The notes under the pieces: model-generated | The model's database searches: none | What the model was told of the DNA's origin: nothing | Seen by the model: only the letters and a program-made list of their open reading frames with translations | Shown here: one piece after another, positions 1 through 13,219 of the stretch | How the letters are laid out: each line of letters starts with the position of its first letter | How positions within the stretch are numbered: the first letter of the stretch is position 1 | Assembly: GCA_030844895.1 (NCBI GenBank) | Contig: CM061226.1 | Span: 116,918,574-116,982,573 of the forward strand | DNA length: 64,000 nt | Direction of reading: 5' to 3' | DNA from: Ambrosia x helenae | Lineage: Eukaryota > Streptophyta > Magnoliopsida > Asterales > Asteraceae | Translations under genes and position numbers: made by a program

Positions 1-1240
1 TGAAACGATTTTTATGGTCGGAGATAATGATGTTAAGAAATTGCATTGGGTCTCTTGGGAGGTTGTCACCACTCCGAAGAAGGATGGAGGCCTTGGTATT
101 TCTGGATTGCACGATGTTAAATGTTAATGTGGCTTTATTGGTTAAATGGGCTTGGAGATATAAAAACGACACAAATAGTTTGTGGGGAAATCTGGTGGAC
201 AGCTGTCATAACAGCAAGAAGAAGTGGGATCTTCTTCCTGTGAATCGGACTTGACTGGTTGCTGGAAATCGATAGCAGTGTTCTTGAATAAACTTACGGT
301 TCAAGAGTGCAGCCTTCTTCATTTCTTTAAAGGTGTTGTTGGAAGGGAATTCAGTTCGCTTTTGGTTGGATCGGTGGATTGGGAATAATACATTGAAAGA
401 GAGGTTTCCAATTTGTTTAGTCTATAGAAGGATAAACGAAGTTATATTGCTGAGATATGCAAAGTTGTTGTGAACGGTTGCTATTTGGTTGGCAACTGGA
501 GTCGTCTGTCGGGGAATGCAGCTGAATTGAGTGAGCTGCAGCAGCTGAATGTTTTATTGCAGCAGCTGCAGCTTTCAGACCAGGAGGATTATTGGTTATG
601 CGACGGCGCTGGTCAAGTTTCTTTCTCTGTGGAGGATTTAAAGTTTTGCTTATTAAAGATAGAGGGGTGCAGCGAAATTTTTGCATGCAATGGATTTCCT
701 GGATCCCTTTAAAGGTCAAAGTGTTTGTTTGGAGTGCGGAATTGGATCGCCTTGCGACTCAGACGATGCTAATTAGAAGAAGAATTAATGTCCAAGATTC
801 CTCTTGCAGCCTCTGTAAAGTGGATGAAAAGACTTCTTTACACATTTTCACGGGGTGTGGTTTTTCGTTTGGGTTCGTCACTTATCAGGAATTGGTGCAA
901 GACTGACTCGATTTTTACATTCAATATTAATGATTTATTGCAGTTGAAGAGTGACAGGAATCGAAGTGTGTGGGCTAATAAATTATTCATGTGATCATGA
1001 TAATATCTATGTGAGTGATATGGAATAAAGTTTTTAGAAGAAATGAGGTTAAAGTGGTGAAGGTTGTGGCTTCTATTAAATCTTTAGCGTTTCTTTGTCT
1101 TAGGTCTCGATCTAGATTTAAGGATCTTATTTGGAAAGACTGGGTTGTATATTCTTTGTATATGTTGTAGTTGGTTTTTGCGACGGTCCCTTCTTTGAGG
1201 ACCGTCTGTGTTTTTAATAAAGTTCGCCTTTAAAAAAAGC
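1..1240 (+). mobile_element. LINE (non-LTR retrotransposon) 3' end, decayed
   Basis: This is the last part of a non-LTR retrotransposon ORF2, which would have encoded the reverse transcriptase copying the element at its target. Reading frames shift several times. Around 40-130 one frame gives WVSWEVVTTPKKDGGLG, typical of plant LINE RT just before its C-terminal region, and another continues as NVNVALLVKWAWRYK. At about 690-870 the zinc-binding RT tail is visible (WIPLKVKVFVWSAELDRL, then CSLCKVDEKTSLHIFTGC). A 3' UTR follows with AATAAAG and a short A-run at about 1218-1237, which I take as the 3' end. The 5' end lies outside the window. It is non-functional because of frameshifts and stops. 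Confidence 0.8.
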
Positions 1241-1286
1241 ACTTTATTACTCCTTAGCAATATCTATAAATCAGAAATTCAGAATG

Positions 1287-3987
1287 TGTAACAACCCGTT
1301 TGAGACCCCAAAAATTTCCGCGACTAAAACTAGAAAGACGAAGAAAAATTAATAATAATATCATACGCGCATGTACGTTACGAGGGCGGACCGAAACCCG
1401 TTAACGAACCTACCCGACCCACTTTGGATTAGTCATAAAATAGGGACATGTGTCATCACCCCAAGATGACACATGCCCCATTCTTGTTTAAACACTTAAG
1501 ACACCCACCCTTTTTATCTGCTTGAAAAACACGACACATACACACACCTACCACTTATTATCATAGTCACCCCTCTTTCCTTCTCATCTGATAACAATAT
1601 CCAGGTACACACATACATATTATCGGTAGAGAGGAGGAGAATGGACGCCAACCACCATCACGGTGGCGGAGCCATGGCAGCGCTTATTCCCCCTTCTGTC
1701 CGATGACAACATACCCACACCCACATAGATCTGAGATTGATCTAGAAAGAAAAGGTCGTAGAGAGAGAGAGAGACGTAGAGGAGAAAGAGAAGAGACCGA
1801 CAAGGAGAGATATATGGAGGAAAAGGGAAGACGAAGGCGGAGACCCAGCGGTGGTGTTGTGGGATTCCGATTGATTTGGTATAATATTAAATCCCTGTTA
1901 TTTTCTCCTGAATAATAATGATCGATTTGGTGATGTACAGTAACAATAGTTGAAGGTGGTGATGGTGATGATGTTAAGGTTACAAGCGATAGTCATATAG
2001 GTTATGGTTTTGGTCAATAAGGGTTGGTGATAAGGAACAGAGTATTCGTAGTGGATATTGGTGAATAATTGTGGTCATGAGTGTTTAATATTGGACAAAC
2101 AAGGTTGAGTTGAAAATGGGTTAGGAGGTTGACAGTCAACAAAAGTCAACCAGTCAACCAGACGGTCAACTGTGGTCAACAGGGCAGAACAGGGTCAACA
2201 CAAACCATAACCTGAGATGTGAGGTATAAACGAACCTAAAACGCTATAACTTTATTTAACTATTAATATTAGATTATAACGACGCGTGTTGGGACTTAAC
2301 GAGCTTATGCGGACCAAGACGAAGATTACACAACTTAGTTCGAACATTAGCTATATACCTTGAACTTGGACATTGGGAGTGAACATTTTAGACTAGAAAG
2401 GTGCATAGGATAATTGGGAATTTGACATGAAATACTTGAACACGTCCACTAACCCGAGATGTTGGAACTTTGGATATAAGGTGTATAGGCTTGGATGATT
2501 ATGACCTCGACATAGAATACTTGGAGCCCTAAAACATTGTTACCCATTCAGTTGGACATTAAACACTCGACTTGGACATAATTATAATACGGATTTAGGA
2601 CTCAATACTTTGAACCTCGACACCTTAGATTCGGATAGAAAGGACGAAACCTAGACGCCAACAACTTGAATAGATATTTAGGATGGTGAACTCGACAACT
2701 AAGACATTGGACATATTATTACTTACTTAAGTAAGATATAAACATACATATACATTGGGCTAGATAAATACCTGGACTTGAAACATAAGAGTAAAATCTC
2801 GACAGATGATATTAACTAAAACCATAGACATGCGAGACATAGGACAATGATACCTAAACTTTAGACTCGACGCCTTGAATATTAAGAACTTAAGACACGG
2901 ATAGGCTTGGGATCAAATATAAACATATAAGAGATAAGTATACTCATATAACTAACAGAAGTGTGAAACAATAGAGAGACATGGAGTCGCATTAATATAG
3001 AACCATACGCTCGAGCTCGTCTCACACGTGAAACCATGCACGAATGAACCTAAGACTAATTATGTGTGTCGATATAGGACTTGACCTGGAGGAATACCAG
3101 TATGAGATGTTGGATGCTTCGATATGTGTGCACTATTTTCAGGTGAGTCTCGTGAACCTTCCCCTCTTTTACTTTTATTAAACGTTTTGGGGTGAACGCA
3201 TGTTTCCATTTGACAACCAATGAGAAACCAGTATGATGTGACAAGGTACTCCCGATACCATTCACACTCATCAACCCAAGGGAATTGGGCCACTTAATAT
3301 GTGGGTAGTACTACTTGGGGAAACCCCCACACACAGTGGATCCGGAAGCCCGGAGAACCCTCCACTGAGATTTGTGACACGTATTATGCCAAGGAATCCA
3401 TAATGGGAGTATATGGATTCAGTGTCAGGTTTGAGGTGTGGCTTGTACATCACCAGTGCAACCATGTGTTGAACCGTATTAACTTGTAAACTTGTTTTGG
3501 AATGATAAACCGTTTTTGTGGAAAACTATGTAAACTTATAAACAGACTCTTGAATGATAAAACTTACTTTCAAACCAGTTTAACACACACACACACGGAC
3601 TCACCAACATATTTGTTGACCCAAACCTATTTTTAAGCATGTGTTCAGGTACCACTTCTGGATTGGAATCAAGGAACGAGGTATATATATATGTGAGCTC
3701 AGGGAATGTGTAGACATTTTGGAAGAGCTACATGACACAGGGACTATGCTACTTAAGGATTAGAGCTAAGCATCGGTAGAGATCTAGTGAAGTACACATC
3801 CGGAAATGCTTCGACGAGTGCCACAATTCGTCCACGCAATAGTTTAGTTTAATTATTATTATTGAGTTGTATTAATTTAGAACTAGAAATTGTATAAATT
3901 ATTATTATTGAACAATTGTTACCTCCGTTGTGCAAGTTTGGTACCAACCTGTATTTCGACCAGGCCCACCTTGGTCGGGTTGTGACA
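1287..3987 (+). repeat. 5' LTR
   Basis: Runs from TGTAACAACCCG to CGGGTTGTGACA, the short terminal inverted repeat typical of LTRs. It contains a GA-rich stretch (about 1755-1800) and a CA microsatellite (about 3583-3597). The short ORFs inside are also in the 3' LTR and resemble no protein. Confidence 0.93.
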
Positions 3988-3988
3988 A

Positions 3989-4003
3989 TTGGTATCAGAG
4001 CAG
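3989..4003 (+). promoter_or_regulatory. Primer binding site, initiator tRNA-Met type
   Basis: TTGGTATCAGAGCAG begins two bases after the left LTR. TGGTATCAGAGC is the usual plant primer binding site complementary to the 3' end of initiator tRNA-Met, where minus-strand cDNA synthesis starts. Confidence 0.9.
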
Positions 4004-4730
4004 TGGTTGTAGCACACTAGGATTTCCCGTACGGAAAATTCCTAGGCTACGACCGAAAGATCGTAGTTTAAGATTTGAGAACTATTTAGTTAGGAGATAC
4101 CTTGGACATGCATGAGACCAGACAAAGTAGTCGCAAAATAAGTCGAAACTTAAGTACCTGAACACACCAGAATGCTTAAATCAATTAAGAACCAGTTTAA
4201 CCAGTATATGAGCACGGTTTGACACCTGAAATTTATGACTTCGACGGAGATTACTAGGATAATATCATGAGGTAAATTGACGATTACACTTGATATCACG
4301 TAATCGTGAATTTACAGGCACGAGAAAGTTCTAAGAAATTCGGGGAGTCGCTGAAATTTTTAGTGTCGAACATGGTGACCGAAAACTTTTGTGATAAAAT
4401 GAACTACCTTAGAATCGTAACGAACCTAGGACATATTTGTATGACTATATTAGGGGTTGGAAATCGTTGTTCTAGTAAAATTTGGCGTATTTTAATAGTA
4501 ATATACAAGTACATCCCTGACTGTCGTAATACTTTTACTTTTAACCTATATGTGCGTACCGTAAATCTATATAAATGTTATTATTTGTGAATAATTTTTA
4601 TGCTTAAGTTATGAACTAACTATGGAAACTAGGTACCTAACCGAAACTTAGTGCTAGATCTGGAAAGAAATTCAAAACACCAAGACGAATCTCGATCAAC
4701 CAAGTGAATAGATGTCCTTGATCCGATAAG
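4004..4730 (+). other. Retrotransposon internal region, left part, non-coding
   Basis: Lies between the PBS and the nested solo LTR. The longest open stretch (about 4306-4590) shows no gag features such as a CCHC knuckle. I see no gene here. Confidence 0.6.
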
Positions 4731-4735
4731 TTTTA

Positions 4736-7537
4736 TGTCACAACCCGACCAAGGTGGGCCTGGTCAAAATACAGATTGGTACCAAACTTGCACAGCGGAA
4801 GTAACAATTACTATATTAAATGTTTAATACAATTTCTAGTTCCATAATATAAATACAATACTTAAAATAAATGGTTCAAAGGTATGCAAAGACGAGTCGC
4901 GGCGGTCGTCGAAGCAGTCGATGATGTGCAATCCTCAATCAATCCAAACTCTAGCCGTGCTTAGCTCTATACGCTCTAATCCGCAACTAATATAATATTC
5001 TTCACATTCGCCATCCATCCATAAGCTGTACCTGAACACATGCTTAAAAATAGGTTTGGGTCAACAAACATGTTGGTGAGTCCGTGTGTGCGTTAAACTG
5101 GTTTCAAAATAAGTTTATCGTTTAAAAGCCGGTTTATAAGTTATATGGTTTCCCACAAAATAGTTTTTAATTCCCAAAATATGTTTACAAATTAATATGG
5201 TTCAACACATGGTTGCACTGGTGATGTACAAGCCACACCTCAAACCAGACACTGAATCCATCTGCTCTCATTATGGATTCCCATGGCAGAATACGTGTCA
5301 CAAACCTCAGTGGAGGGTTCCCCGGGTTTCCGGGTCCACTGTGTGTGGGGGTTTCCCCAAGTAGTACTACCCACATATTAAGTGGCCCAATCTCCCGTTG
5401 GGTTAATGAGTGTGAAGGTTCGGTATTCGAGAGCACACCTTGTCACATCAAACTGGTTTATTATTCTGGTTTTTACACTGGAAGCATATGTTCACCCCAA
5501 AAACAGTTTAAAACAGAAAAGAGGGGATGGTTCACGAGACTCACCTGGATGCAGTGCATATGAATAATTTATAATAAACGTGGCGCCTGATATCTCGTAC
5601 TGGTACTCTCCTGGTTGAATCCTAAGTTGACAAATATTATTAGTGTCAGCTTTATTCATAATGGTTACGTGTGGGGACGAGCTCGAGTGTATGGTTTCTA
5701 CTCATTACCATTCCATGTTTGGTTCTAAAGTAATATCTGTTCCAATGACCTATCTGATCGTATTTGTTAGATAATAGATATAACCATGTACAAACCTTAC
5801 GTGCCAATGTCTAGCTCTAATATTCTTGTGTCGCGTTTAATGCTTTGAATCTTAGCTCAGCATCATTCCTATGATCCCATTCAATATATATATATATATA
5901 CGGGTTCATATACCTTGTCATGTGTTTGTTCTAGTCGAGTCCGAGCCTTAATTGTTTTAACCATATCCGAGTTCTTGTTCCATTATTAATCCAAATCTAG
6001 GTGTCGATAATTAGATATAAACTTATACTTGGCATATGTATAGATCTACTATGTTACAAGTCTTCTTATTGGATGTCCAAGTTCACATGTCTTATCCAAA
6101 GTGTCGTGTATACAATAGTTGTTAAAGGATATGGGTTGATCTTATATGTTTCAGGTTCATATCCAAGAGTCGAGGTGGTATCAACTTCCAATATATATAG
6201 GTTCTATTTAGTATGTATTGATTATAACTATATCCTAGTCTTAAGTCTCCAACGTCCATAATTCCCATCTAGTCTAAAGTATCCACAAGTTGATATTCGT
6301 TCCAATACGTATGTATATGTGCTCGCACTTATGTTGGTTATGACAACGTCCAAGTCCTAAGTTTCAACCACGAGTTCGAGCCTTACGCCTCAATGTTCAT
6401 GTCCAACTGTCCACACTAATAGTTTCAGTACTCAATCTACTATATCCGTAATTGTTGATACGCTCGTCAAGTCCCACACACAAGTTATAACTATTAACTA
6501 ATTAGTTTATAAATATAAATATCGATTTAATGATTTTGGTTATACCTCATATTCGGACCGTGTTCGTATAAACTAGTGTCGCCTCAGTTGACCAGTTAGT
6601 TGACCGGGTTGACTTCTGTTAACTGTATAGTTGACTTTCGTTGACCAGCGTGTTTGACTTGTTTCTGTCCCATCTCCTTGACCCGCTTCTTCTTACTCGG
6701 GTCTAGACTAAACCCAACTACAATAAATTGTCTTAATCTTAACCCATCACTATCATTCGAGACCCAACTATTGTTATTAGGTTCCATCCCCAACGACCTC
6801 GGTCACCTACTCGAGCTTCAACCATAATCACTGTGCAACCCCATTATCCTGACCACCCCTGCAGCCTCACATCACCGAGTACCACCCTCAATCATTTGAA
6901 AGTTTATTATCAAGAGAAAAGGGGTTATTGTGTTACCTATGTTGGATAATAATCTGGTGAAGAAGAAGACGCCGTTGTTGCTGTGTGTCTCTCTCTCTAT
7001 CACTCTCTTTCTTCGATTCTTACAGATCTGGATGTGTGGTTGGGGTGGTGCCACCGGGCTCCGCCGTGGATGGCGGAGGGAGGTCTTCGATCTCCTTCTC
7101 TGCTCTCAAGTTCCATATCTCTTTCTAAAGTTCAGTAAGTGGTGGTGTATTTGTGGGTTTTAGAGATAAGGTGAAGGAAAGGTGAGTGTGTGTGTGTTTA
7201 TCTTGGGAAAAAGGGGAAAGAAATGGTGAAGTTAAGTGTGCAGATGGTATGCATGCGTGAGTTTATATAAAAGGGTGAGGGGTGTGTGTCAAGAAAAGGG
7301 GAGGACATGTGTCCTCCCCATTGACTCACCAATGGGGTATTAGGGTGGGTTCGTTAACGGGTATCAGTCCGGATTCGTATTGCGTATTCTATAATAATAA
7401 TTTATATATTTTGGTTTGGTTTTTAGTTTCGGACATAACCGTTTCAGTTATTATTTGTTTTGGGTTACTTTCACTACGCGATAACAGTAATAACACACGC
7501 AAAATTTTTGGGGTCTACTTCGGACTGGGTTGTTACA
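4736..7537 (-). mobile_element. Nested solo LTR, reverse orientation
   Basis: On the minus strand it begins TGTAACAACCCAG and ends CGGGTTGTGACA, with the same terminal signature as the host element's LTR. Both sides carry the 5-bp duplication TTTTA (4731-4735 and 7538-7542). No second LTR or internal domain is present, so this is a solo LTR left by LTR-LTR recombination. Blocks around 5270-5400 resemble the host element's LTR in inverted orientation, so the two families are related but clearly diverged. Confidence 0.92.
7262..7276 (-). promoter_or_regulatory. TATA box of the solo LTR
   Basis: Minus strand reads CCTTTTATATAAACTC, a good plant TATA element inside the LTR in its transcription direction. 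Start-site position is inferred, not visible. Confidence 0.5.
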
Positions 7538-7542
7538 TTTTA

Positions 7543-9447
7543 CTTTTAACCAATATTTATTGTCTACCATACATAGTGTTGTCTCCATTTATATAAGTAT
7601 GTGTTTATAATCATAGAATCATTTGATTACGTTTCTGATGAATTCATATTCAAATTGCAAATTAACCTTGGATTACTAGATTCTTTTATTTAAGCTTGAA
7701 TTATACCGACTTCAGTAGGATTAAGACGAGTATAATGTATTGAGTTTTAACCATATAGCAGGTTCTAAGGCGTACTTTCGGAACATTAGCAGAAAAGCCA
7801 ACAACTCGGATGCAAAGAAACACTAACTACCATGAACACCCAACCCTTCTGAAACCTAGATTAAACATTACAAGAGGTATTATTAAGATTTACCATATGT
7901 TCTGTCACCTTAATACTCCATAATATTTTTAGAATAGTGTCAAATACCTTTGGATTATCGAATTGTTAAAGGTTTCCAGGTAGAGTTTTTGATCACTTTA
8001 GTTTCATCTTGGTTGTTCATCTTGTTCACTTTAGTGTCAAGACCTTTGGATTGGTTCCGTAATATATTAATATAGAGACGACTTATCAAAAGTTATATAG
8101 TTAGGCCCTAACGGGGGGAGCGTCTACGATTACGATAAAGTGTTATGAAGAATATTAGACAGGAATAAGAAAATGCAGTCGAAATCTAGTAAGGAAAATA
8201 TTTTATAGATGGAAACTCGACCATATTAGAAAACTAAGGTTTAAGAAATCAAAGGAATGTGTACCCTTTATTTTAATTAAGAATGATATATTGTATTTAG
8301 ACTTCTAATCTTCTGTACTTCTTGACAATTTGTCATAATATCCCACACCACTCACCATAGAAAACTTTGAAGGCTTAAGAATCCAACCATTGTTCTGACG
8401 GTATAGATAAGAGTTAACCAAAGTATTAAGCATAAAAGCATATATGAGTGACATGTCTTTAGATCCCGACATCATATTTTAGTGGTTAACTCTCTCAAAA
8501 TAAGATTATTAAGGAGTAGTAACTCCAGGATTCACATAGGATTTTTTTAAGAATATTTCTATCAAGTTTTTGGAGAGATTTCTAGTACGTCTACGAGATA
8601 TCATTGGTGTGGTGGGTTGGCTGCGGTACACCCTATATATAAACATCAATGATGTGTCGAAAACAAGACTGGAGATCAAACCAAAAACAAACCGTAATCT
8701 CTGAAATTTCTAGTACATTTCTGAGGTTACCAAAGGTGTGGTGGGTTTGCTGCGGTACACCCTATATATAAAAACTGATGGCACGTCAAAAATGGAACTG
8801 GAAATTCAAACCAAGAAGCCCTAAATGGTTGATAGATAAACCATTTGTTTCAAATCTACACTTCGGACATTGTGTCCGAACTTTTAATAGTCTAATGATA
8901 ATTTCGATGAAATTTTTACCATCCATTGAAACCAGAAATATTCCAACAAATTGTAACCATTATATCAACACCCAAAACCTAATAGCAAAGAATATCCGTA
9001 CAGACTCGCTAGAATATGTATAAAAACCGGAATATACAAGATCAATGTGTATACCCTTTGGCAATTAATATATGCTCAAAACACTAAGTAGAAAGTTTGG
9101 ACGCTTGAGATGTGAATTAGATATTAAGACCCATAAGACAGAATTAGTAACAATCAATTTGTGTTAAGAAGAACAATTGGAGCAGTGGGCAGTAGAACTA
9201 AAGACTCGGATAAGTATAAGAACCAAGCTGTTGTATATAGAATTGAGCATTATATGAGGTACTACGCAAGGATCCCAAAACATAATATGAGACTTAGTGT
9301 AGAACCACTATAATTACTATTTAAATTATGAGGAAATGACGTATACCCAACAACGTGAACCTAAAACACGACATCCAAGTATGGAATAAACTGGTTACAC
9401 AAGCAAAATCGGCCCGACAATAATTCCGAGGACAGAATTATAATAAC
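7543..9447 (+). other. Retrotransposon internal region, right part, non-coding
   Basis: AT-rich, with many stops in all frames and no recognisable pol motif. It holds an imperfect tandem duplication with a step of 128 bp (copies from about 8581 and 8709). Both copies share the block GGTGTGGTGGG, then CTGCGGTACACCCTATATA. Confidence 0.6.
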
Positions 9448-9457
9448 GGGGGGAGAA
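9448..9457 (+). promoter_or_regulatory. Polypurine tract
   Basis: GGGGGGAGAA directly abuts the 3' LTR, as required for plus-strand priming in LTR retrotransposons. Confidence 0.85.
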
Positions 9458-12159
9458 TGTAACAACCTGGTTTGAGACCCCAAAAATTTTCGCGACTAAA
9501 ACTAGAAAGACGAAGAAAATTAATAATAATATCATACGCGCATGTACGTTACGAGGGCGGACCGAAACCCGTTAACGAACTTACCCGACCCACTTTGGAT
9601 TAGTCATAAAATAGGGACATGTGTCATCACCCCAAGATGACACATGCCCCATTCTTGTTTAAACACTTAAGACACCCACCCTTTTTATCTGCTTGAAAAA
9701 CACGACACATACACACACCTACCACTTATTATCATAGTCACCCCTCTTTCCTTCTCATCTGATAACAATATCCAGGTACACACATACATATTATCGGTAG
9801 AGAGGAGGAGAATGGAAGCCAACCACCATCACGGTGGCGGAGCCATGGCAGCGCTTATTCCCCCTTCTGTCCGATGACAACATACCCACACCCACATAGA
9901 TCTGAGATTGATCTAGAAAGAAAAGGTCGTAGAGAGAGAGAGAGAGACGTAGAGGAGAAAGAGAGAGAGACCGACAAGGAGAGATATATGGAGGAAAAGG
10001 GAAGACGAAGGCGGAGACCCAGCGGTGGTGTTGTGGGATTCCGATTGATTTGGTATAATATTAAATCCCTGTTATTTTCTCCTGAATAATAATGATCGAT
10101 TTGGTGATGTACAGTAACAATAGTTGAAGGTGGTGATGGTGATGATGTTAAGGTTACAAGCGATAGTCATATAGGTTATGGTTTTGGTCAATAAGGGTTG
10201 GTGATAAGGAACAGAGTATTAGTAGTGGATATTGGTGAATAATTGTGGTCATGAGTGTTTAATATTGGACAAACAAGGTTGAGTTGAAAATGGGTTAGGA
10301 GGTTGACAGTCAACAAAAGTCAACCAGTCAACCAGACGGTCAACTGTGGTCAACAGGGCAGAACAGGGTCAACACAAACCATAACCTGAGATGTGAGGTA
10401 TAAACAAACCTAAAACGCTATAACTTTATTTAACTATTAATATTAGATTATAACGACGCGTGTTGGGACTTAACGAGCTTATGCGGACCAAGACGAAGAT
10501 TACACAACTTAGTTCGAACATTAGCTATATACCTTGAACTTGGACATTGGGAGTGAACATTTTAGACTAGAAAGGTGCATAGGATAATTGGGAATTTGAC
10601 ATGAAATACTTGAACACGTCCACTAACCCGAGATGTTGGAACTTTGGATATAAGGTGTATAGGCTTGGATGATTATGACCTCGACATAGAATACTTGGAG
10701 CCCTAAAACATTGTTACCCATTCAGTTGGACATTAAACACTCGACTTGGACATAATTATAATACGGATTTAGGACTCAATACTTTGAACCTCGACACCTT
10801 AGATTCGGATAGAAAGGACGAAACCTAGACGCCAACAACTTGAATAGATATTTAGGATGGTGAACTCGACAACTAAGACATTGGACATATTATTACTTAC
10901 TTAAGTAAGATATAAACATACATATACATTGGGCTAGATAAATACCTGGACTTGAAACATAAGAGTAAAATCTCGACAGATGATATTAACTAAAACCATA
11001 GACATGCGAGACATAGGACAATGATACCTAAACTTTAGACTCGACGCCTTGAATATTAAGAACTTAAGACACGGATAGGCTTGGGATCAAATATAAACAT
11101 ATAAGAGATAAGTATACTAATATAACTAACAGAAGTGTGAAACAATAGAGAGACATGGAGTCGCATTAATATAGAACCATACGCTCGAGCTCGTCTCACA
11201 CGTGAAACCATGCACGAATGAACCTAAGACTAATTATGTGTGTCGATATAGGACTTGACCTGGAGGAATACCAGTATGAGATGTTGGATGCTTCGATATG
11301 TGTGCACTATTTTCAGGTGAGTCTCGTGAACCTTCCCCTCTTTTACTTTTATTAAACGTTTTGGGGTGAACGCATGTTTCCATTTGACAACCAATGAGAA
11401 ACCAGTATGATGTGACAAGGTACTCCCGATACCATTCACACTCATCAACCCAAGGGAATTGGGCCACTTAATATGTGGGTAGTACTACTTGGGGAAACCC
11501 CCACACACAGTGGATCCGGAAGCCCGGAGAACCCTCCACTGAGATTTGTGACACGTATTATGCCAAGGAATCCATAATGGGAGTATATGGATTCAGTGTC
11601 AGGTTTGAGGTGTGGCTTGTACATCACCAGTGCAACCATGTGTTGAACCGTATTAACTTGTAAACTTGTTTTGGAATGATAAACCGTTTTTGTGGAAAAC
11701 TATGTAAACTTATAAACAGACTCTTGAATGATAAAACTTACTTTCAAACCAGTTTAACACACACACACGGACTCACCAACATATTTGTTGACCCAAACCT
11801 ATTTTTAAGCATGTGTTCAGGTACCACTTCTGGATTGGAATCAAGGAACGAGGTATATATATATGTGAGCTCAGGGAATGTGTAGACATTTTGGAAGAGC
11901 TACATGACACAGGGACTATGCTACTTAAGGATTAGAGCTAAGCATCGGTAAAGATCTAGTGAAGTACACATCCGGGAATGCTTCGACGAGTGCCACGATT
12001 CGTCCACGCAATAGTTTAGTTTAATTATTATTATTGAGTTGTATTAATTTAGAACTAGAAATTGTATAAATTATTATTATTGAACAATTGTTACCTCCGT
12101 TGTGCAAGTTTGGTACCAACCTGTATTTCGACCACGCCCACCTTGGTCGGGTTGTGACA
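9458..12159 (+). repeat. 3' LTR
   Basis: Nearly identical to 1287-3987. Differences seen by eye include bases near 9467, 9489, 9580, 9815, 10220, 10406, 11119, 11950, 11975, 11997 and 12134, plus length changes in the GA and CA runs. Confidence 0.93.
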
Positions 12160-12194
12160 GAATGAATCCTCAAAGAAGAGGACTTGCTTGCATA

Positions 12195-12700
12195 CAGGGA
12201 TGTAAATGATGCGCAATGACTCGAGAGCTGCTCGGGATCGGATCAATAAAAAAGCTCGAACGAGTCAAGCCTTAACGAGCCCGAACTTTAGCTTGAAAAA
12301 TGATTCGTTTAGTTATTGAGTCCGAGCTCGAGCTTCTCATACAAAGACCGTTTAGGTTCGCGAGCCTAAACCAGCCCAAACAAATTTTATATTATTATTA
12401 TTTTATTTATATTATACCTACTATTAACATTTGCAAGCCGAGTTCTAGCCGAGCTTTGGCTTGTTTAAGCTATCGAAGCAAGCTCGAGCCGAGCTTTTTG
12501 CTCCTTTAAAATTGTTCTAAAATTAATTCGAGCCGAGTCGAGCTTGAGCTTTTGGGTTTTACTTTCGAGCCGAGCTCGAGCTCAAAGTATTAGGCTCGAA
12601 CCGAGCCAAGCTCGAGCTCAAAGTATTAGGCTCGAACCGAGCCAAGCTCGAGCCCTAGCTTCATAAAAGCATAACGAGCCGAGCTCGAGCCCAGTCAGGA
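12195..12700. repeat. GAGCTCGAGCC-rich non-autonomous repeat
   Basis: Begins near CAGGGATGTAAATG and consists of reiterated GAGCCGAGCTCGAGC-type words in both orientations. Such repeats are common in plant genomes and often belong to hAT-like elements; that class is inferred here. A related copy lies at 53380-53745. No gene is seen. Confidence 0.5.
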
Positions 12701-12756
12701 AAAAGGTTACTGGAAAAAGCTGGTTAATCATACATTTTTTCCGGTAACCTTTTTCT
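12697..12756. repeat. Short hairpin (about 22-bp arms)
   Basis: AGGAAAAAGGTTACTGGAAA at 12697 is matched in inverse by TTTTCCGGTAACCTTTTTCT ending near 12756, with about 14 bases between the arms. One mismatch is visible. Function unknown. Confidence 0.6.
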
Positions 12757-12879
12757 TGAGTGATTATTGACCGATGGTAATATATATGTTAAGGGGCCTA
12801 GTAGGTCATTAAAAGAATGAAGCATCAAGATTTTGTACCGTAAAATAAAGATAAAATGTCATGAGTGCAGCATTCTTGG

Positions 12880-13139
12880 GAATCATTTGCATTTTTGGGG
12901 GTTTATTGAATTTCAAATTATAATTGGATGGGTGAATGGGATATTTGTGAAAATGGTAATGCTTCTAATCGAATTAGCGGCATCATGTGTAAGAATGTAG
13001 GCAATCATTGGAAGTCTGAGATGTGTAAGAAAATGTTGATTGAAGCCGCTAATCCAGATTGAGGCATGCATGATGCCGCTGATTGGAAAAGAGGAATCCA
13101 TCTTGAAGCCGCAGAATGGAACCAAGGCATCCATGTTGA
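12880..13139 (+). repeat. MULE left terminal inverted repeat
   Basis: Matches the right end in inverted orientation with small indels. It contains at least four copies of the TGAAGCCGC/TGATGCCGC motif (near 12975, 13045, 13072, 13103). Confidence 0.9.
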
Positions 13140-13219
13140 TTCTTTTTTGATACATTTTGTTCGACCAGACCATAAGTAAATGAGAGGGAGGGATCAAATA
13201 ATGATGTCGCCAAACCACT

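Larger units (their letters stand above)
1287..12159 (+). mobile_element. Complete young LTR retrotransposon without recognisable gag-pol (LARD-like)
   Basis: Two 2.7-kb direct repeats (1287-3987 and 9458-12159) start TGTAACAACC and end GTTGTGACA. The 5-bp target duplication GAATG is seen at 1282-1286 and 12160-12164. A primer binding site follows the left LTR and a purine tract precedes the right LTR. The internal region, once the nested solo LTR is removed, is only about 2.7 kb, and I recognise no gag, protease, RT or integrase motif in it. Long LTRs with a short non-coding interior fit a large retrotransposon derivative (LARD) mobilised in trans. By eye the LTRs differ by about a dozen substitutions plus a few short indels, so the insertion is recent. 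Ty3/Gypsy affiliation is inferred from the PBS and terminal style. Confidence 0.9.

Noticed and set aside
3056..3489. Open frames of 60-77 codons in the 5' LTR (repeated at 11230-11663)
   Set aside because: They are inside the LTR, overlap on both strands, and have no recognisable motif; they repeat only because the LTR repeats.
5185..5567. Open frames within the solo LTR
   Set aside because: Mirror images of the same LTR block as in the host element; non-coding.
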